In this document: positions 30,105 through 40,739 of the stretch, one piece after another
Layout: the number at the start of each line of letters is the position of its first letter
How positions within the stretch are numbered: position 1 is the stretch's first letter
Source: Pseudomonadota bacterium
GTDB taxonomy: Bacteria > Pseudomonadota > Gammaproteobacteria > Arenicellales > UBA868
DNA: 64,000 nucleotides
Reading direction: 5' to 3'
Assembly (NCBI GenBank): GCA_016845525.1
Contig: JAERSQ010000156.1
Coordinates: 1 to 64,000, forward strand
The notes under the pieces: generated by a model
The model's input: only the letters and a program-made list of their open reading frames with translations
Database searches by the model: none
Told to the model about the DNA's origin: nothing
Position numbers and translations under genes: made by a program

Positions 30105-30133
30105 ATTATAGGCACGCCGGGGTATCGAACCAA
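30105..30133 (-). promoter_or_regulatory. Candidate promoter of fimV
   Basis: On the minus strand, a perfect TATAAT (30105-30110) lies 17 bases after TTGGTT (30128-30133, 3 of 6 matches), in the 122-base gap between asd and fimV. The predicted leader is about 55 bases. Confidence 0.5.
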
Positions 30134-30164
30134 TCAGAACCGGCGAACCCTGTCGTAAGCGGTG

Positions 30165-31184
30165 TCAAACTCCGGGATACAGGACTTCTGCTATTTGAAT
30201 GCTGTTCAGGGCCGCCCCCTTGCGGATATTGTCCGCCACCACCCAGAGGCAAAGCCCGTTTTCTGTCGAGATATCCTCGCGGATTCTCCCCACGAAGACC
30301 GGATCCTGATCGGCTGCCTCCGAAACCGGCGTCGGGTAGCCTCCCGGCTTGCGTTCGTCGACGACACATACTCCCTCGGCTTCTACCAGCGCTGCCCGGG
30401 CTTCATCGGCAGTGATCTTCGCTCGGGTCTCAATATGTACCGCTTCGGCATGACCGTAGAACACGGGGATCCGCACCGTGGTGGGATTAACCGCAATCGT
30501 GTCATCTTCGAAAATCTTTTGCGTCTCCCAGACCATCTTCATTTCTTCTCGGGTGTAGCCGTTATCCTGAAAGTTGTCGATATGGGGAATCGCATTGAAG
30601 GCAATTTGCTTTGGCATCACTTCGGACACCGCACCCTTGCCGTTTAGGAGAGAAGCGGTCTGTCCTGCAAGTTCCTCAATGGCGCGCCGCCCTGCGCCAG
30701 AGACGGCCTGATAGGTCGCCACATTGATTCGGCTAATTCCCACTCTGTCGTAGATTGGCTTTAACGCGACGACCATTTGGATCGTGGAGCAATTTGGATT
30801 TGCGATCAGGCCCTGGTGGTCTTCAAGCGCGTGAGGATTGACCTCCGGCACCACCAGGGGCACCTCCGGATCTCTTCTGAAATGTGAGGTGTTGTCAATC
30901 ACCACGCATCCGGCCCCGACCGCTTTGGGCGCGTACTCGGCGGAAACGCTGCCTCCCGCTGAAAACAATCCGAGTTGGACTTGCGAGAAATCAAAGGTTG
31001 CGAGGTTCTGAACCCGGATCGCTTTGCCCCGGAACATGATGGTGCTGCCAGCAGAGCGTTCGCTCGCCAGTGCATACAGTTTCCGCACGGGGAAACTTCT
31101 TTCCTCGAGGATCCGAAGCATCACTTCGCCCACGGCCCCGGTGACCCCAACGACGGCAACGTCGATTTCAGGCTTTGCAGTCAT
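30165..31184 (-). CDS. asd: Aspartate-semialdehyde dehydrogenase
   Basis: Makes aspartate semialdehyde for lysine, threonine, methionine and diaminopimelate. The 339 residues have the NADP loop VVGVTGAVGEVMLRIL, the catalytic Cys in ANPNCSTIQM, and a conserved His and Arg in RIPVFYGHAEAVHIE. It is the shorter, Gram-positive/Pseudomonas-like subtype rather than the enteric one. It follows leuD by 63 bases; leuB, which usually lies between leuD and asd, is missing. Confidence 0.95.
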   Translation of the reverse strand: MTAKPEIDVAVVGVTGAVGEVMLRILEERSFPVRKLYALASERSAGSTIMFRGKAIRVQNLATFDFSQVQLGLFSAGGSVSAEYAPKAVGAGCVVIDNTSHFRRDPEVPLVVPEVNPHALEDHQGLIANPNCSTIQMVVALKPIYDRVGISRINVATYQAVSGAGRRAIEELAGQTASLLNGKGAVSEVMPKQIAFNAIPHIDNFQDNGYTREEMKMVWETQKIFEDDTIAVNPTTVRIPVFYGHAEAVHIETRAKITADEARAALVEAEGVCVVDERKPGGYPTPVSEAADQDPVFVGRIREDISTENGLCLWVVADNIRKGAALNSIQIAEVLYPGV

Positions 31185-31247
31185 AGTGTTGTCGGCTCAC
31201 CCTGGCCGGCAAAAGCGAAACGCCTGCTATCACCGGATGCACCCATC

Positions 31248-31898
31248 TCAGGACCGCATGTCCTCAAACAGCCAGGGGACCTCTTTCATGCGCCGCTCTT
31301 CATAGGCCGCAATATCCCCTTCGTGCTGAAGCGTCAACGCAATATCGTCCAAACCTTCCAGTAGGCATTGCTTCTTGAAGGCGTCCATCTCGAAACGATA
31401 AACCTGTCCCGATTCAGCGGTCGCCGTCTGGCGTTCCAGATCAATCTCCATGGACAGCGGACCTGAGTCACCGTCCTGGCTGAACAAAGCCTCTATGTCT
31501 GCGCTTGGCAGTGAGATCGGCAGCACCCCATTTTTGAAGCAGTTGTTGAAGAATATATCGGCGTAACTCCCGGCAATGACCGTTCTGATCCCGAAGTCCC
31601 GGAGCGCCCAGACTGCGTGCTCCCGTGATGACCCGCAACCAAAATTCTCACGCGCCAACAGAATCCGGCCCTCTCGATACGCCTTTTTGTTCAGTACGAA
31701 ATCCGAATTTAAAGGCCGGCCGCTGCAGTCCTGTCCTGGCTCTCCCTGATCCAGATAACGCCATTCGTCAAAAAGATTATCGCCAAATCCGGATTTTTCC
31801 ACGGACTTCAGGAACTGCTTAGGAATTATTGCGTCGGTATCCACATTGCTTCTGTCGATCGGAATCACGACACTGCTGTAATTTATAAACTTCTCCAT
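31248..31898 (-). CDS. leuD: 3-isopropylmalate dehydratase, small subunit
   Basis: Swivel-domain subunit of isopropylmalate isomerase. The 216 residues have IDRSNVDTDAIIPKQFL at the start and the conserved GCGSSREHAVWAL loop near residue 84. It begins 14 bases after leuC, so the two subunits are coexpressed. Confidence 0.97.
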   Translation of the reverse strand: MEKFINYSSVVIPIDRSNVDTDAIIPKQFLKSVEKSGFGDNLFDEWRYLDQGEPGQDCSGRPLNSDFVLNKKAYREGRILLARENFGCGSSREHAVWALRDFGIRTVIAGSYADIFFNNCFKNGVLPISLPSADIEALFSQDGDSGPLSMEIDLERQTATAESGQVYRFEMDAFKKQCLLEGLDDIALTLQHEGDIAAYEERRMKEVPWLFEDMRS

Positions 31899-31912
31899 GA
31901 TCCTGAAACCTC

Positions 31913-33316
31913 TTAAAGCTGATTGGGATCGGCGAACCGTCCTGCGATCGCGGCTGCTGCGGCCATCGACGGTGATACCAGATGCGTTCGGCCACCGTAA
32001 CCCTGGCGCCCTTCGAAGTTGCGGTTGGATGTCGCGGCGCAGCGCTCTCCCGGCTCAAGACGGTCTGCATTCATCGCGAGGCACATCGAACATCCCGGTT
32101 CACGCCACTCAAACCCTGCATCCGTAAAGATCTTGTCCAAACCTTCGGCTTCGGCCTGTACTTTGACGAGACCCGACCCCGGTACAACCAGGGCTTGTTT
32201 GATGTTCTGAGCCACTTTGCGGCCTGATGCCACTTTGGCCGCTGCGCGCAGATCTTCAATCCGACCGTTGGTGCAGGCGCCGATAAAGACTTTGTCGAGG
32301 GCAATAGCATCGATCCGCGTTCCGGGCGTCAAGTTCATGTACTCCAGTGCGCGTGTCCAGTCTCCCCGCCGGGTTTGATCAGGCGCGTCAGCAGGATCGG
32401 GGATCGCGTCGTCGACACTGACGACCATTTCCGGAGAAGTCCCCCAAGTCACCTGCGGCCGCAACGAGGACACATCGAGGTGATATTCCTTGTCAAATTC
32501 TGCATCTGTGTCGGTCACCATCTCGAGCCAGTAATTCTGCGCTCTGTCGAACGCGCCATCCTGCGGCGCGTAGGGACGATCTTTCAGATACGCCACCGTC
32601 GCCTCATCCACTCCCACCAGTCCTGAGCGTGCACCGGCCTCGATCGCCATATTGCACAGAGTCATTCTGGCCTCCATTGACGCGCTCTTGACTGCACTGC
32701 CCGCGAATTCGATCGCGTATCCGGTTCCACCAGACGTGCCGATCAGTCCGATCACGGCCAGGATCATATCTTTGGAAAAGATGCCCTCCGGCAAAGTTCC
32801 ATTCAGGTTGATGCGCATATTCTTCATCTTTTGCGCAACGAGGCACTGTGTGGCGAGAACATGCTCGACTTCCGAGGTTCCAATACCGAATGCCAATGCG
32901 CCGAGTGCGCCGTGGGTTGCGGTATGTGAATCTCCGCAGACAATTGTCATGCCCGGCTGGGTCGCACCTTGCTCAGGTCCCACGACATGGACAATGCCCT
33001 GCCGAGGATCTGCCATTGAAAACTCCGTAATCCCAAACTCTTCGCAGTTCCGGTCCAGTGTCTCGACCTGCAGTCTTGCAATGGGATCAGCGATCCCGGC
33101 GCTGCGATCGGTTGTGGGTACGTTGTGGTCTGCAACAGCCAAATTTGCTGCCTTTCGACGTGGATTGCGTGCCGCGTCCCGCAGGCCCGCGAATGCCTGC
33201 GCCGAGGTCACCTCATGCAAGAGCTGCAAATCGATGTAAATCAGGGCGGTGCCATCCTCGGACTCCCGCACGAGGTGCTGTTCCCAGAGTTTGTCGTAAA
33301 GGGTTTTTCCAGTCAT
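31913..33316 (-). CDS. leuC: 3-isopropylmalate dehydratase, large subunit
   Basis: Iron-sulfur catalytic subunit of isopropylmalate isomerase. I start at the ATG at 33314-33316, which gives [14 protein letters not shown], the family start, and a GAGGAG site; the frame could extend 11 codons further without support. The 467-residue product has the [4Fe-4S] cysteines in [11 protein letters not shown] and the CSMC segment near the C-terminus, and the [19 protein letters not shown] substrate segment. A promoter candidate lies directly upstream. Confidence 0.97.
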   Translation of the reverse strand: MTGKTLYDKLWEQHLVRESEDGTALIYIDLQLLHEVTSAQAFAGLRDAARNPRRKAANLAVADHNVPTTDRSAGIADPIARLQVETLDRNCEEFGITEFSMADPRQGIVHVVGPEQGATQPGMTIVCGDSHTATHGALGALAFGIGTSEVEHVLATQCLVAQKMKNMRINLNGTLPEGIFSKDMILAVIGLIGTSGGTGYAIEFAGSAVKSASMEARMTLCNMAIEAGARSGLVGVDEATVAYLKDRPYAPQDGAFDRAQNYWLEMVTDTDAEFDKEYHLDVSSLRPQVTWGTSPEMVVSVDDAIPDPADAPDQTRRGDWTRALEYMNLTPGTRIDAIALDKVFIGACTNGRIEDLRAAAKVASGRKVAQNIKQALVVPGSGLVKVQAEAEGLDKIFTDAGFEWREPGCSMCLAMNADRLEPGERCAATSNRNFEGRQGYGGRTHLVSPSMAAAAAIAGRFADPNQL

Positions 33317-33339
33317 CTGTGTCTCCTCGAGGGCGGGCG

Positions 33340-33367
33340 ATTCTAACACAGCGATTCAGCCTGTCCG
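33340..33367 (-). promoter_or_regulatory. Candidate promoter of leuC-leuD-asd
   Basis: On the minus strand, CGGACA (33362-33367) and TAGAAT (33340-33345) are separated by 16 bases. The predicted leader is only about 17 bases, too short for an attenuator like the one proposed for leuA. Confidence 0.4.
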
Positions 33368-33464
33368 ACGGGGGGAAGCGCGGGTTTATGTGCCACTGTC
33401 TCCTGCGCAAGGACGGTGGTAATCTTTATCTAATGAGAAGTCAGCACCGGTTGGAAACCATTCA

Positions 33465-33878
33465 GTGACCAGTTACTACAGTCTCTTTGTTTCGCTCGAG
33501 CGCACACTCGGCAAGGTCCTGCTCCCCATTGACCATAATGCGTCAGAACCGAACCGATTCATCTCGTCAAACGCCGCATTCCTTGAATTGAGCCGATCGG
33601 TCGCGTCTGAAGTCTTTGCGGAAAATGGCTGCAGAACCAAAGATGATCCCGTCACGTTGTATCCGACACTCGACGCCCTGGGGCGGATAAAACGAGCCCA
33701 GAAAGACTGCGAGGCGTTGGATGTTGTCGCGGCCGACTTTCTCGAGCAGGTCGGAGTCGCCGTGATCGAACTGCTTCCTCTCGAAGCCGGCAGTCTCGAC
33801 GGTCCCAACGAGCGCTCTGTTTCATCATCGGGCCCGCGACACCAAGCCGACGCTGCCCGCTCTAAGGTCAGCGCTTAG
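33465..33878 (+). CDS. Hypothetical protein, 137 residues
   Basis: I do not recognise this protein. The frame begins with GTG at 33465; there is no internal Met and no strong ribosome site. Most codons in the body end in G or C, as in neighbouring genes, which supports real coding. The product looks soluble and partly helical, with a central block (about residues 35-106) that could fold, followed by a polar Ser/Asp/Ala-rich tail. There is no signal peptide or membrane segment. It sits between divergent leuC and convergent aroC. A 110-codon frame on the other strand is less protein-like. Confidence 0.5.
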   Translation: MTSYYSLFVSLERTLGKVLLPIDHNASEPNRFISSNAAFLELSRSVASEVFAENGCRTKDDPVTLYPTLDALGRIKRAQKDCEALDVVAADFLEQVGVAVIELLPLEAGSLDGPNERSVSSSGPRHQADAARSKVSA

Positions 33879-33888
33879 GAGCCAAGTT

Positions 33889-34983
33889 TTAGACCTCGGG
33901 CGGAATGGCTGGACCGACCGCCGCCTCAACTCCGAGAGATTGCTGTCGCAAAAAATGGTCAATCAGCACCAGCGCGAGCATGGCCTCGGCAATGGGAACG
34001 GCCCGGATGCCGACGCAAGGATCATGGCGGCCTGTGGTCACGACCTCGACGGCCTCCCCCTGCACGTTGACCGTTCTTCCAGGGGTGGGAATACTCGATG
34101 TCGGCTTAAGAGCCAACGCGGTGTGGATCTGCTGTCCGCTGGAAATGCCGCCCAGCACTCCTCCCGCGTTATTGCTTAAGAAACCCTCCGGTGTCATCTC
34201 GTCACGATGTTCACTACCCCGTTGTTGAACGCTATCGAATCCGGAGCCAATTTCCACTCCTTTAACCGCATTGATCGACATCATCGCCCGCGCGATGTCT
34301 GCATCCAACCGGTCGAACACCGGCTCACCGATTCCGGGAGGTACCCCGTCCGCTATTACGATTACTTTCGCGCCAATAGAGTCCCCCTCTTTACGCAACG
34401 CGTCTATCAATGCCGCAATATCATCGACCTGCCCTGCATCCGGAAAGAAAAAAGGGTTGTCCTGCACCACCGCCCAGTCGATCGTCTTTGCCGAAACATT
34501 CCCGATCTGGCTCATGCAACCCTGAATACGTATACCGACTCGGTCTAGCAGAAACTTGCGTGCCACTGCCCCGGCGGCCACCCTGGCTGCGGTCTCCCGG
34601 GCCGATGCACGGCCGCTGCCCCGATAGTCGCGCAATCCATATTTTTTAAGATAGGTATAGTCCGCGTGACCGGGTCTAAATTGGGCCCGAATCTTTTCAT
34701 AATCTCTCGGCCGCTGGTCCTCATTTCGGATCAAGAGCCCTATCGGAGCCCCGGTCGTTCTCCCCTCGAACACGCCTGAGAGGAGTTCTACTTGATCCGA
34801 TTCGCGCCGTTGGGTTGTGTAGCGGGATTGACCGGGACGTCGACGATCCAGGTCTCCCTGGATATCTGCTTCACAGAGCGACAGCCCCGGCGGGCAGCCG
34901 TCGATAACGCAGCCCAACGCCGGTCCATGGCTCTCGCCAAAGGTCGACACCCGAAAAAGGGTTCCCAATACACTACCGGCCAT
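33889..34983 (-). CDS. aroC: Chorismate synthase
   Basis: Last step of the shikimate pathway; uses reduced FMN. The 364 residues begin with [16 protein letters not shown] and include [29 protein letters not shown] and the C-terminal [18 protein letters not shown]. It lies 29 bases after dcd in the same direction, so mrp-dcd-aroC may form one unit. Its product feeds the tryptophan genes in this window. Confidence 0.97.
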   Translation of the reverse strand: MAGSVLGTLFRVSTFGESHGPALGCVIDGCPPGLSLCEADIQGDLDRRRPGQSRYTTQRRESDQVELLSGVFEGRTTGAPIGLLIRNEDQRPRDYEKIRAQFRPGHADYTYLKKYGLRDYRGSGRASARETAARVAAGAVARKFLLDRVGIRIQGCMSQIGNVSAKTIDWAVVQDNPFFFPDAGQVDDIAALIDALRKEGDSIGAKVIVIADGVPPGIGEPVFDRLDADIARAMMSINAVKGVEIGSGFDSVQQRGSEHRDEMTPEGFLSNNAGGVLGGISSGQQIHTALALKPTSSIPTPGRTVNVQGEAVEVVTTGRHDPCVGIRAVPIAEAMLALVLIDHFLRQQSLGVEAAVGPAIPPEV

Positions 34984-35012
34984 TACCAGGCTCCAATAGG
35001 GCGAAGTCCAAC

Positions 35013-35576
35013 CTAAGCCCGAGGCAGGGTGACGCCGCTTTGACCCTGATACTTGCCTTTACGGTCTTTGTAGGACACTTCACAGACTTCGTCGGATTCA
35101 AAAAAGAGAACTTGCGCCACACCCTCATTTGCGTATACCCGGGCCGGAAGAGGCGTGGTGTTCGAAAATTCCAAGGTAACGTGGCCTTCCCACTCGGGCT
35201 CGAAAGGGGTGACATTCACAATGATACCGCACCGGGCATAGGTTGATTTTCCTAGGCAGATAGTCAGCACGTTTCTGGGGATCCGAAAATATTCCACCGT
35301 TCTAGCGAGAGCGAATGAATTGGGCGGGATAATGCAGCATGACCCCTCAAAGTCAACAAAACTACTCTCATCAAAAGCTTTGGGATCGACAATTGCAGAG
35401 TTGATGTTGGTGAATATCTTGAACTCGCTCGAACAGCGGATGTCGTAGCCATAACTTGACGTCCCGTACGACACGACCTTTTGACCCGCCACAGCTGACA
35501 CCTGCTCGGGCTCATAGGGATCAATCATCCCTTGCCTGGCCATCTCCCTTATCCACCGATCTGACTTGATTGTCAT
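35013..35576 (-). CDS. dcd: dCTP deaminase
   Basis: Turns dCTP into dUTP for dTMP synthesis. The 187-residue trimer-forming protein has the catalytic Glu in [19 protein letters not shown] and the nucleotide-binding GKSTYARCG segment, and ends near [11 protein letters not shown]. It starts 12 bases after the mrp stop; mrp-dcd next to divergent metG is a common gammaproteobacterial order. Confidence 0.96.
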   Translation of the reverse strand: MTIKSDRWIREMARQGMIDPYEPEQVSAVAGQKVVSYGTSSYGYDIRCSSEFKIFTNINSAIVDPKAFDESSFVDFEGSCCIIPPNSFALARTVEYFRIPRNVLTICLGKSTYARCGIIVNVTPFEPEWEGHVTLEFSNTTPLPARVYANEGVAQVLFFESDEVCEVSYKDRKGKYQGQSGVTLPRA

Positions 35577-35588
35577 GGTTTCTGGTAA

Positions 35589-36692
35589 TCAGGTGTTCTG
35601 AACCACGATCGAGGGGAACACCTCGCTGTAGTTCCTCTTTCGGGCTGCGAGCCGCCCTGCGACCTGGCGGGCGATGACCCGATAGTTCGCAGCGACCGCC
35701 CCATCCGGATCCGCCACCACGGTGGGGCGTCCTCCGTCAGCGTCTTCGCGAATCCGGATATCGAGGGGAATGCCACCGAGAATGTCGACGCCGTATTCGG
35801 ATGCCATTCGTTCTCCGCCGCCCGTACCGAAGATCGCTTCCTCATGCCCGCATTTGCTGCAGACATGGGTGCTCATGTTTTCAATGACACCCAGTACTGG
35901 AATCTCTACCTTTTCAAACATCTTGAGCGCCTTTCTGGCGTCCAACAGGGCAATATCCTGGGGCGTTGTGACGATCGCGGCACCCGAAACCGGGACTTTT
36001 TGCGCCAACGTGAGCTGGGTATCACCGGTCCCCGGCGGGAGGTCGATCACGAGGTAGTCGAGGTCACGCCATTGGGTATCGTTGAGCAACTGCTCCAGCG
36101 CCTGGGTCACCATCGGGCCCCGCCATATCATGGGGGTGTCATCGTCGATCAGGAATCCGATGGACATCGCCTGGAGTTGGTAACTGATCATCGGTTCCAG
36201 CGTCTTGCCGTCGCTGGACTGCGGTCGGCCGCTGATTCCCAGCATCCGGGGCTGGCTCGGACCGTAGATATCCGCATCAAGAATGCCTGCAGCGGCCCCT
36301 TCCGCCGCCAAGGCGAGCGCAAGGTTCGAAGACACGGTTGATTTGCCCACACCGCCCTTGCCCGAGGCAACCGCGATGATGTTCTTGACGCCCTTGATTG
36401 GCGTTACGCCCTTTTGCACCTCATGCGCGACCACCTTGGTCTCAATGGTCACCTGTACTTCACCCGAGTGCCCCGCGCCTGCTACCGCGCTGCGGACTAA
36501 ACCGCGCAACTCGTCATGCCAGCCGCTTGCAGGATATCCGAGCGACACGGTGAGCTCTACCCCCGAGGGCGTGACGCTCACTTCGCCGATGCTTTTGCCA
36601 TCGCCCAACGTGGCGCCAGTGTGGGGGTCTGCTATGGAGGCTACAACGCTTTTTATTTTCTCGTCGGAACTGTCTGTCATCGGTGTCATCAT
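35589..36692 (-). CDS. mrp: Iron-sulfur cluster carrier ATPase Mrp/ApbC
   Basis: P-loop ATPase that carries or inserts Fe-S clusters. A MIP18-like N-terminal domain (about the first 90 residues) precedes the deviant Walker A motif SGKGGVGKST. The C-terminal CSKC pair in STHVCSKCGHEE is where a bridging cluster binds. I start at the ATG at 36690-36692; two more ATGs follow within four codons. An open frame reaching 36767 seems too long. It is divergent from metG. Confidence 0.94.
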   Translation of the reverse strand: MMTPMTDSSDEKIKSVVASIADPHTGATLGDGKSIGEVSVTPSGVELTVSLGYPASGWHDELRGLVRSAVAGAGHSGEVQVTIETKVVAHEVQKGVTPIKGVKNIIAVASGKGGVGKSTVSSNLALALAAEGAAAGILDADIYGPSQPRMLGISGRPQSSDGKTLEPMISYQLQAMSIGFLIDDDTPMIWRGPMVTQALEQLLNDTQWRDLDYLVIDLPPGTGDTQLTLAQKVPVSGAAIVTTPQDIALLDARKALKMFEKVEIPVLGVIENMSTHVCSKCGHEEAIFGTGGGERMASEYGVDILGGIPLDIRIREDADGGRPTVVADPDGAVAANYRVIARQVAGRLAARKRNYSEVFPSIVVQNT

Positions 36693-36887
36693 CTCGAATG
36701 TTTGACTTGGAGCAAAGGAGCGAAGAATTGTCCCAAGTCCTGAATCAAGGGGCCGTGATGCTACCACACCAGGCCCTGACAGAGCCCCGTTCGGCTATAC
36801 TTTACCCGCAAGTCGCGATGCCCAATTGCGCGCTTAAACAGGCGCCGCCGGCATCGAAAAGCTGATCCTCTCTCCGGAAACAACCGC

Positions 36888-38933
36888 ATGACTGCCGCTC
36901 CGCGCAAGATCCTCGCGACCAGTGCCCTACCGTACGCCAACGGACCCATTCATCTGGGACATCTGGTGGAGTACATCCAGACTGACATCTGGACTCGGTT
37001 TCAACGGCTGAATGGCCACGAGGCGTACTACGTCTGCGCAGAAGATACACACGGGACACCGATCATGCTCAAGGCCCGTGCCGACGGCATCACACCCGAA
37101 GCGCTGATACAGCAAGTCGGCGATGAACATCGAAGAGATTTTGCCGGCTTCAATATCGCTTTTGATCACTACTACACAACCCATTCTCCAGAGAACCGCG
37201 ATTTTTCGGAATTCATCTTCAACAGACTGAAGGAAAAGGGTCATATAGAAGTCCGCACCATTACCCAAGCCTATGACCCGACCGAGGAGATGTTCTTGCC
37301 GGATCGTTTTATTCGGGGAACCTGCCCCCGCTGCGGGGCAACGGAGCAGAACGGGGATAACTGCGAGGTCTGCGGGGCGACTTACGCCCCAACTGATCTC
37401 GCCGACGCTGTGTCTGTCATCTCAGGCGCAACGCCGGTCTTACGGGACTCGGAACATTACTTCGTCCGCCTATCTGATTTCGAGCCGATGCTGCGTGAAT
37501 GGACTGGATCTGGTCGGCTGCAAACCGAGGTCGTCAACAAATTGACCGAGTGGTTCGACGCGGGCCTTCAAGATTGGGACATATCACGTGATGCGCCCTA
37601 TTTCGGATTCGAAATCCCTGACGCACCGGGCAAGTACTTCTATGTCTGGCTGGATGCCCCAATTGGCTACATGGCGAGTTTCCGAAATTTCTGTAATTCC
37701 AACGGAGTCGACTTCGATACCTTCTGGGCGGCGGACGCGTCAGCCGAGCTCTATCATTTTGTGGGCAAGGACATACTTTATTTTCACACCCTCTTTTGGC
37801 CTGCCATGCTGTATGGTGCCGGCTTCCGTACCCCCACTGCAGTTTTCACCCATGGGTTTCTGACGATCAACGGCCAAAAGATGTCCAAGTCACGTGGGAC
37901 GTTCATCACAGCGCGCACCTATCTGGATCATCTGGACCCGGATTACCTACGCTACTACTTCGCTGCAAAGCTCAACAATCGTGTGGAGGATCTGGATTTC
38001 AACGTGGAGGATTTTGTTACCCGTGTCAACGCAGACTTGGTCGGCAAAGTCGTCAATATCGCCAGCCGTTGTTCGGGATTTATTGAAAAACATTTCGAAG
38101 GTCAGTTATCTGGGGCGCTGCCAGACCTGTCACTGGATGCACGCTTTCAGGAGCAGCATGAAGTCATTTGCCAGCATTTCGAAAACCGCGAGTACAGTAG
38201 AGCCATCCGCGAGATCATGGCATTGGCCGATCTGGCCAACCAGTACATCAACGATCACAAACCGTGGATCATCGCTAAAGATCCGGATCAGCGAGACGAA
38301 TTGCAGGCCGTCTGCACCCAGGGTCTGAACCTCTTCCGCATGTTGATCACCTGGCTTGCGCCCGTGGTTCCGGACCTCGCTGAGCGTAGTGCAGAATTTC
38401 TGCGCCACCCGATCGCATCGGCAGACGCGTTGCGGTGCATCAAACAGCCGCTATTGAATCACCCGATTGGCCCATTCTCGCGTCTTTTAGACCGAATCGA
38501 TCCCGATCGGGCGCAGGCAATGATGGAGGAAACACAACTTATGTTCGATGAACCCACCCGCCCTTCTGCAGGAAAGCACCTGCATGATGACCCTTTGTCC
38601 TCGGAGATAAGCATTGATGAATTCTCCAAAGTGGACCTTCGTGTCGTCAGGATTCAGACGGCTGAGACCGTGGAAGGGGCAGACAAACTGTTGAAGCTGA
38701 CTTTGGATCTCGGGGGTGAAACCCGGGAAGTCTTCGCCGGGATAAAAAGCGCCTACGATCCAAAAACGCTTGTCGGTCGACAGGTCGTCATGGTGGCGAA
38801 TCTCGCGCCGCGAAAAATGCGTTTTGGTGTCTCAAACGGGATGATTCTTGCGGCTTCCGGTACGGACGACGCTGGCGGGATTTTTCTACTCTCTCCCGAC
38901 ACCGGTGCCGAACCCGGAATGCGCGTGCGCTGA
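36888..38933 (+). CDS. metG: Methionyl-tRNA synthetase
   Basis: Charges tRNA-Met. The 681 residues show the HIGH-like motif HLGH (residues 23-26), the zinc knuckle [18 protein letters not shown], the KMSKSRGTF motif near 338, and a C-terminal tRNA-binding domain starting [21 protein letters not shown] box at 36796-36801 lies upstream, but no -35 box at the right distance. It heads a plus-strand group of four genes with aminotransferase, RnfB-like protein and nth. Confidence 0.97.
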   Translation: MTAAPRKILATSALPYANGPIHLGHLVEYIQTDIWTRFQRLNGHEAYYVCAEDTHGTPIMLKARADGITPEALIQQVGDEHRRDFAGFNIAFDHYYTTHSPENRDFSEFIFNRLKEKGHIEVRTITQAYDPTEEMFLPDRFIRGTCPRCGATEQNGDNCEVCGATYAPTDLADAVSVISGATPVLRDSEHYFVRLSDFEPMLREWTGSGRLQTEVVNKLTEWFDAGLQDWDISRDAPYFGFEIPDAPGKYFYVWLDAPIGYMASFRNFCNSNGVDFDTFWAADASAELYHFVGKDILYFHTLFWPAMLYGAGFRTPTAVFTHGFLTINGQKMSKSRGTFITARTYLDHLDPDYLRYYFAAKLNNRVEDLDFNVEDFVTRVNADLVGKVVNIASRCSGFIEKHFEGQLSGALPDLSLDARFQEQHEVICQHFENREYSRAIREIMALADLANQYINDHKPWIIAKDPDQRDELQAVCTQGLNLFRMLITWLAPVVPDLAERSAEFLRHPIASADALRCIKQPLLNHPIGPFSRLLDRIDPDRAQAMMEETQLMFDEPTRPSAGKHLHDDPLSSEISIDEFSKVDLRVVRIQTAETVEGADKLLKLTLDLGGETREVFAGIKSAYDPKTLVGRQVVMVANLAPRKMRFGVSNGMILAASGTDDAGGIFLLSPDTGAEPGMRVR

Positions 38934-38952
38934 GAAAACGCGTCACCTTTCG

Positions 38953-40098
38953 TTGAACGGGACACGCTCCTTAGCACCGCAGCGGGATTTGTTTGATATC
39001 CCGGAGGAGGTCTGTTACCTCAACTGCGCCTATATCTCGCCGCTGCTGAAATCCACGGTAGAGGCGGGCAAGCAAGGCATCGAGCGTAAGAGCCGGCCCT
39101 GGGAAATTCGGCCGAGCGACTTCTTTTCTACTGCCGGCGAAGTTCGACAAATGGCTTCGTCACTTCTGGGAAGTGCGCCAAGCGATATCGCTATCGTCCC
39201 TTCAGCCAGCTATGGACTTGCGACCGCAGCGAGAAATCTGCCGGTGCAACCGGGGGATAATATTGTTGTTCTGGCCGAACAGTATCCTTCCAATTTCTAT
39301 ATCTGGGAACGCCTGGCGGAACGCTCGGCCGCAACTATTCGGACCGTGCCCCGCCCACTGAACGGGGACTGGACGAGCAACGTGTTGGAGGCCCTGGACA
39401 GTAAAACGGCGATCGCTGCGCTGCCCCACTGTCACTGGTCGGATGGCACTCTCGTGGACCTGCGGCAGGTGCGGCACCGCCTTGATGAACTGAGAGGCGC
39501 GCTCGTCGTCGATCTCACGCAAAGCCTCGGCGCCATGCGTTTTAATCTGGATCAGATCCGGCCTGATTTTGCGGTTGCCGCGGCCTACAAATGGCTGTTG
39601 GGACCCTATTCAACCGGGTTGCTCTACGTTGATCCTCGTCACCAGCGGGGAGAGCCACTTGAGCTTCCCATTTTTTCCCGAAAGAATGCCGCGGACTTCA
39701 GCGACATCCGTTACCGCACCGAATTTGAACCCGGCGCCTGTCGCTATGATGTGGGGGAGGTTGCCAATTTCGCCCTTTTGCCAGCGTTACTTCGTGCTCT
39801 GACTCAGATTGTTGAGTGGGGTATCCCGGCTATCGAAACCGAACTCGCTCAACGAACCCACACCATCGCGAACAGCGCTAAGACGCTCGGCCTCGAGGTA
39901 ATTGATTCCAAATTCCGCGCGCCCCATTTTGTGGGAGTTCGCTTCCCCGGCGGGCCTCCACCAGGATTGGCTGAGCATTTTCGCACTGAAAACGTTTATG
40001 TCGGCATTCGGGGTAACGCGCTCCGCGTGACACCCTACCTTTACAATACTGAAGAAGACCTCGCGCGCTTCGCTCAAGTATTGCGGGCGACGCTGTGA
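38953..40098 (+). CDS. Aminotransferase class V-fold PLP enzyme
   Basis: A PLP enzyme of the class V fold (SufS, serine-pyruvate and kynureninase-like relatives); the substrate is unknown. The PLP lysine is in AAAYKWLLGPYSTG, preceded by the Asp of LVVDLTQSLGAM and the His of ALPHCHWSDG. There is no Cys in the C-terminal loop (NVYVGIRGNALRVTPY) where cysteine desulfurases carry their catalytic residue, so that activity is unlikely. The start is unclear: TTG at 38953 gives a usual N-terminus, while an ATG at 38848 would overlap metG by 86 bases. Its stop overlaps the next gene (GTGA). Confidence 0.85.
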   Translation: MNGTRSLAPQRDLFDIPEEVCYLNCAYISPLLKSTVEAGKQGIERKSRPWEIRPSDFFSTAGEVRQMASSLLGSAPSDIAIVPSASYGLATAARNLPVQPGDNIVVLAEQYPSNFYIWERLAERSAATIRTVPRPLNGDWTSNVLEALDSKTAIAALPHCHWSDGTLVDLRQVRHRLDELRGALVVDLTQSLGAMRFNLDQIRPDFAVAAAYKWLLGPYSTGLLYVDPRHQRGEPLELPIFSRKNAADFSDIRYRTEFEPGACRYDVGEVANFALLPALLRALTQIVEWGIPAIETELAQRTHTIANSAKTLGLEVIDSKFRAPHFVGVRFPGGPPPGLAEHFRTENVYVGIRGNALRVTPYLYNTEEDLARFAQVLRATL

Positions 40099-40739
40099 AC
40101 GATTCTGTCGCCCAGTTGGTTTCTGGAGTCGACGCGCTGTTGCCCCAGCTTCAATGTCAACGTTGTGGTTACCCGTCGTGTCGCGAGTTTGCCGAAGCCG
40201 TCGTCCGTGGGCGATGCCACGCGAACCGGTGCGACCCTGGGGGTTCGCGGGTTCTTATGGAGTTGAACTGCGCAACGGGCGAGGCATATGACAAGTTGGA
40301 CCCCGACTTCGACTCAGTTACGCTTCCCGAGGCGGTCGTCATTGCTGAATCCGAATGCATTGGGTGTACGCTTTGCATCAAGGCGTGCCCTGTTGATGCC
40401 ATCATTGGTGCAGGAAAGCTCATGCACACCGTTGCGACAACTGATTGCACCGGATGTGAACTGTGTCTTCCCGTCTGCCCGGTCGACTGTATTCGCCCAG
40501 TCCGACTCACAAAGAAAGAATCCCCTGCTTTCCAGGACGCCCTGATCGACCGCGCATACCATCACCGTGCCAACTATCTTCGCCGACAGGAGAAATCGGG
40601 GAACGAAAAGCAAGATCGGGATATGCCCGACGGCCCCTCACGACGCGAATCCATAACTGAGAGTGTCGCTCGTGTCCGCGCCAAGCGCGAGCAACCCAAC
40701 GTGAGCCCTGCGGCCAATGAACCAGGCGCAGCGCACTGA
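40095..40739 (+). CDS. RnfB-like iron-sulfur protein, soluble and without other rnf genes
   Basis: Related to RnfB/RsxB, the iron-sulfur subunit of an electron transport complex. The first cluster motif CQRCGYPSCREFAEAV is near residues 21-36, followed by a bacterial ferredoxin domain with two [4Fe-4S] motifs (CIGCTLCIKACPVD and CTGCELCLPVCPVD). RnfB normally starts with a membrane helix; none is visible here. The C-terminal 60 residues are charged. rnfA, C, D, G and E are absent from the window, but nth follows, as in the rsx-nth order of E. coli. The GTG start overlaps the aminotransferase stop. Confidence 0.88.
   Translation: MNDSVAQLVSGVDALLPQLQCQRCGYPSCREFAEAVVRGRCHANRCDPGGSRVLMELNCATGEAYDKLDPDFDSVTLPEAVVIAESECIGCTLCIKACPVDAIIGAGKLMHTVATTDCTGCELCLPVCPVDCIRPVRLTKKESPAFQDALIDRAYHHRANYLRRQEKSGNEKQDRDMPDGPSRRESITESVARVRAKREQPNVSPAANEPGAAH

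Noticed and set aside
33476-33808. 110-codon minus-strand frame opposite the small unknown gene
   Set aside because: Its composition (Ser/Arg-rich, few hydrophobic blocks) is less protein-like than the plus-strand frame, which has GC-rich third positions.
38953-40098. Class V enzyme as a cysteine desulfurase feeding iron-sulfur proteins next door
   Set aside because: The C-terminal loop that carries the catalytic Cys in SufS/IscS-like enzymes has none here, so the activity is not supported.
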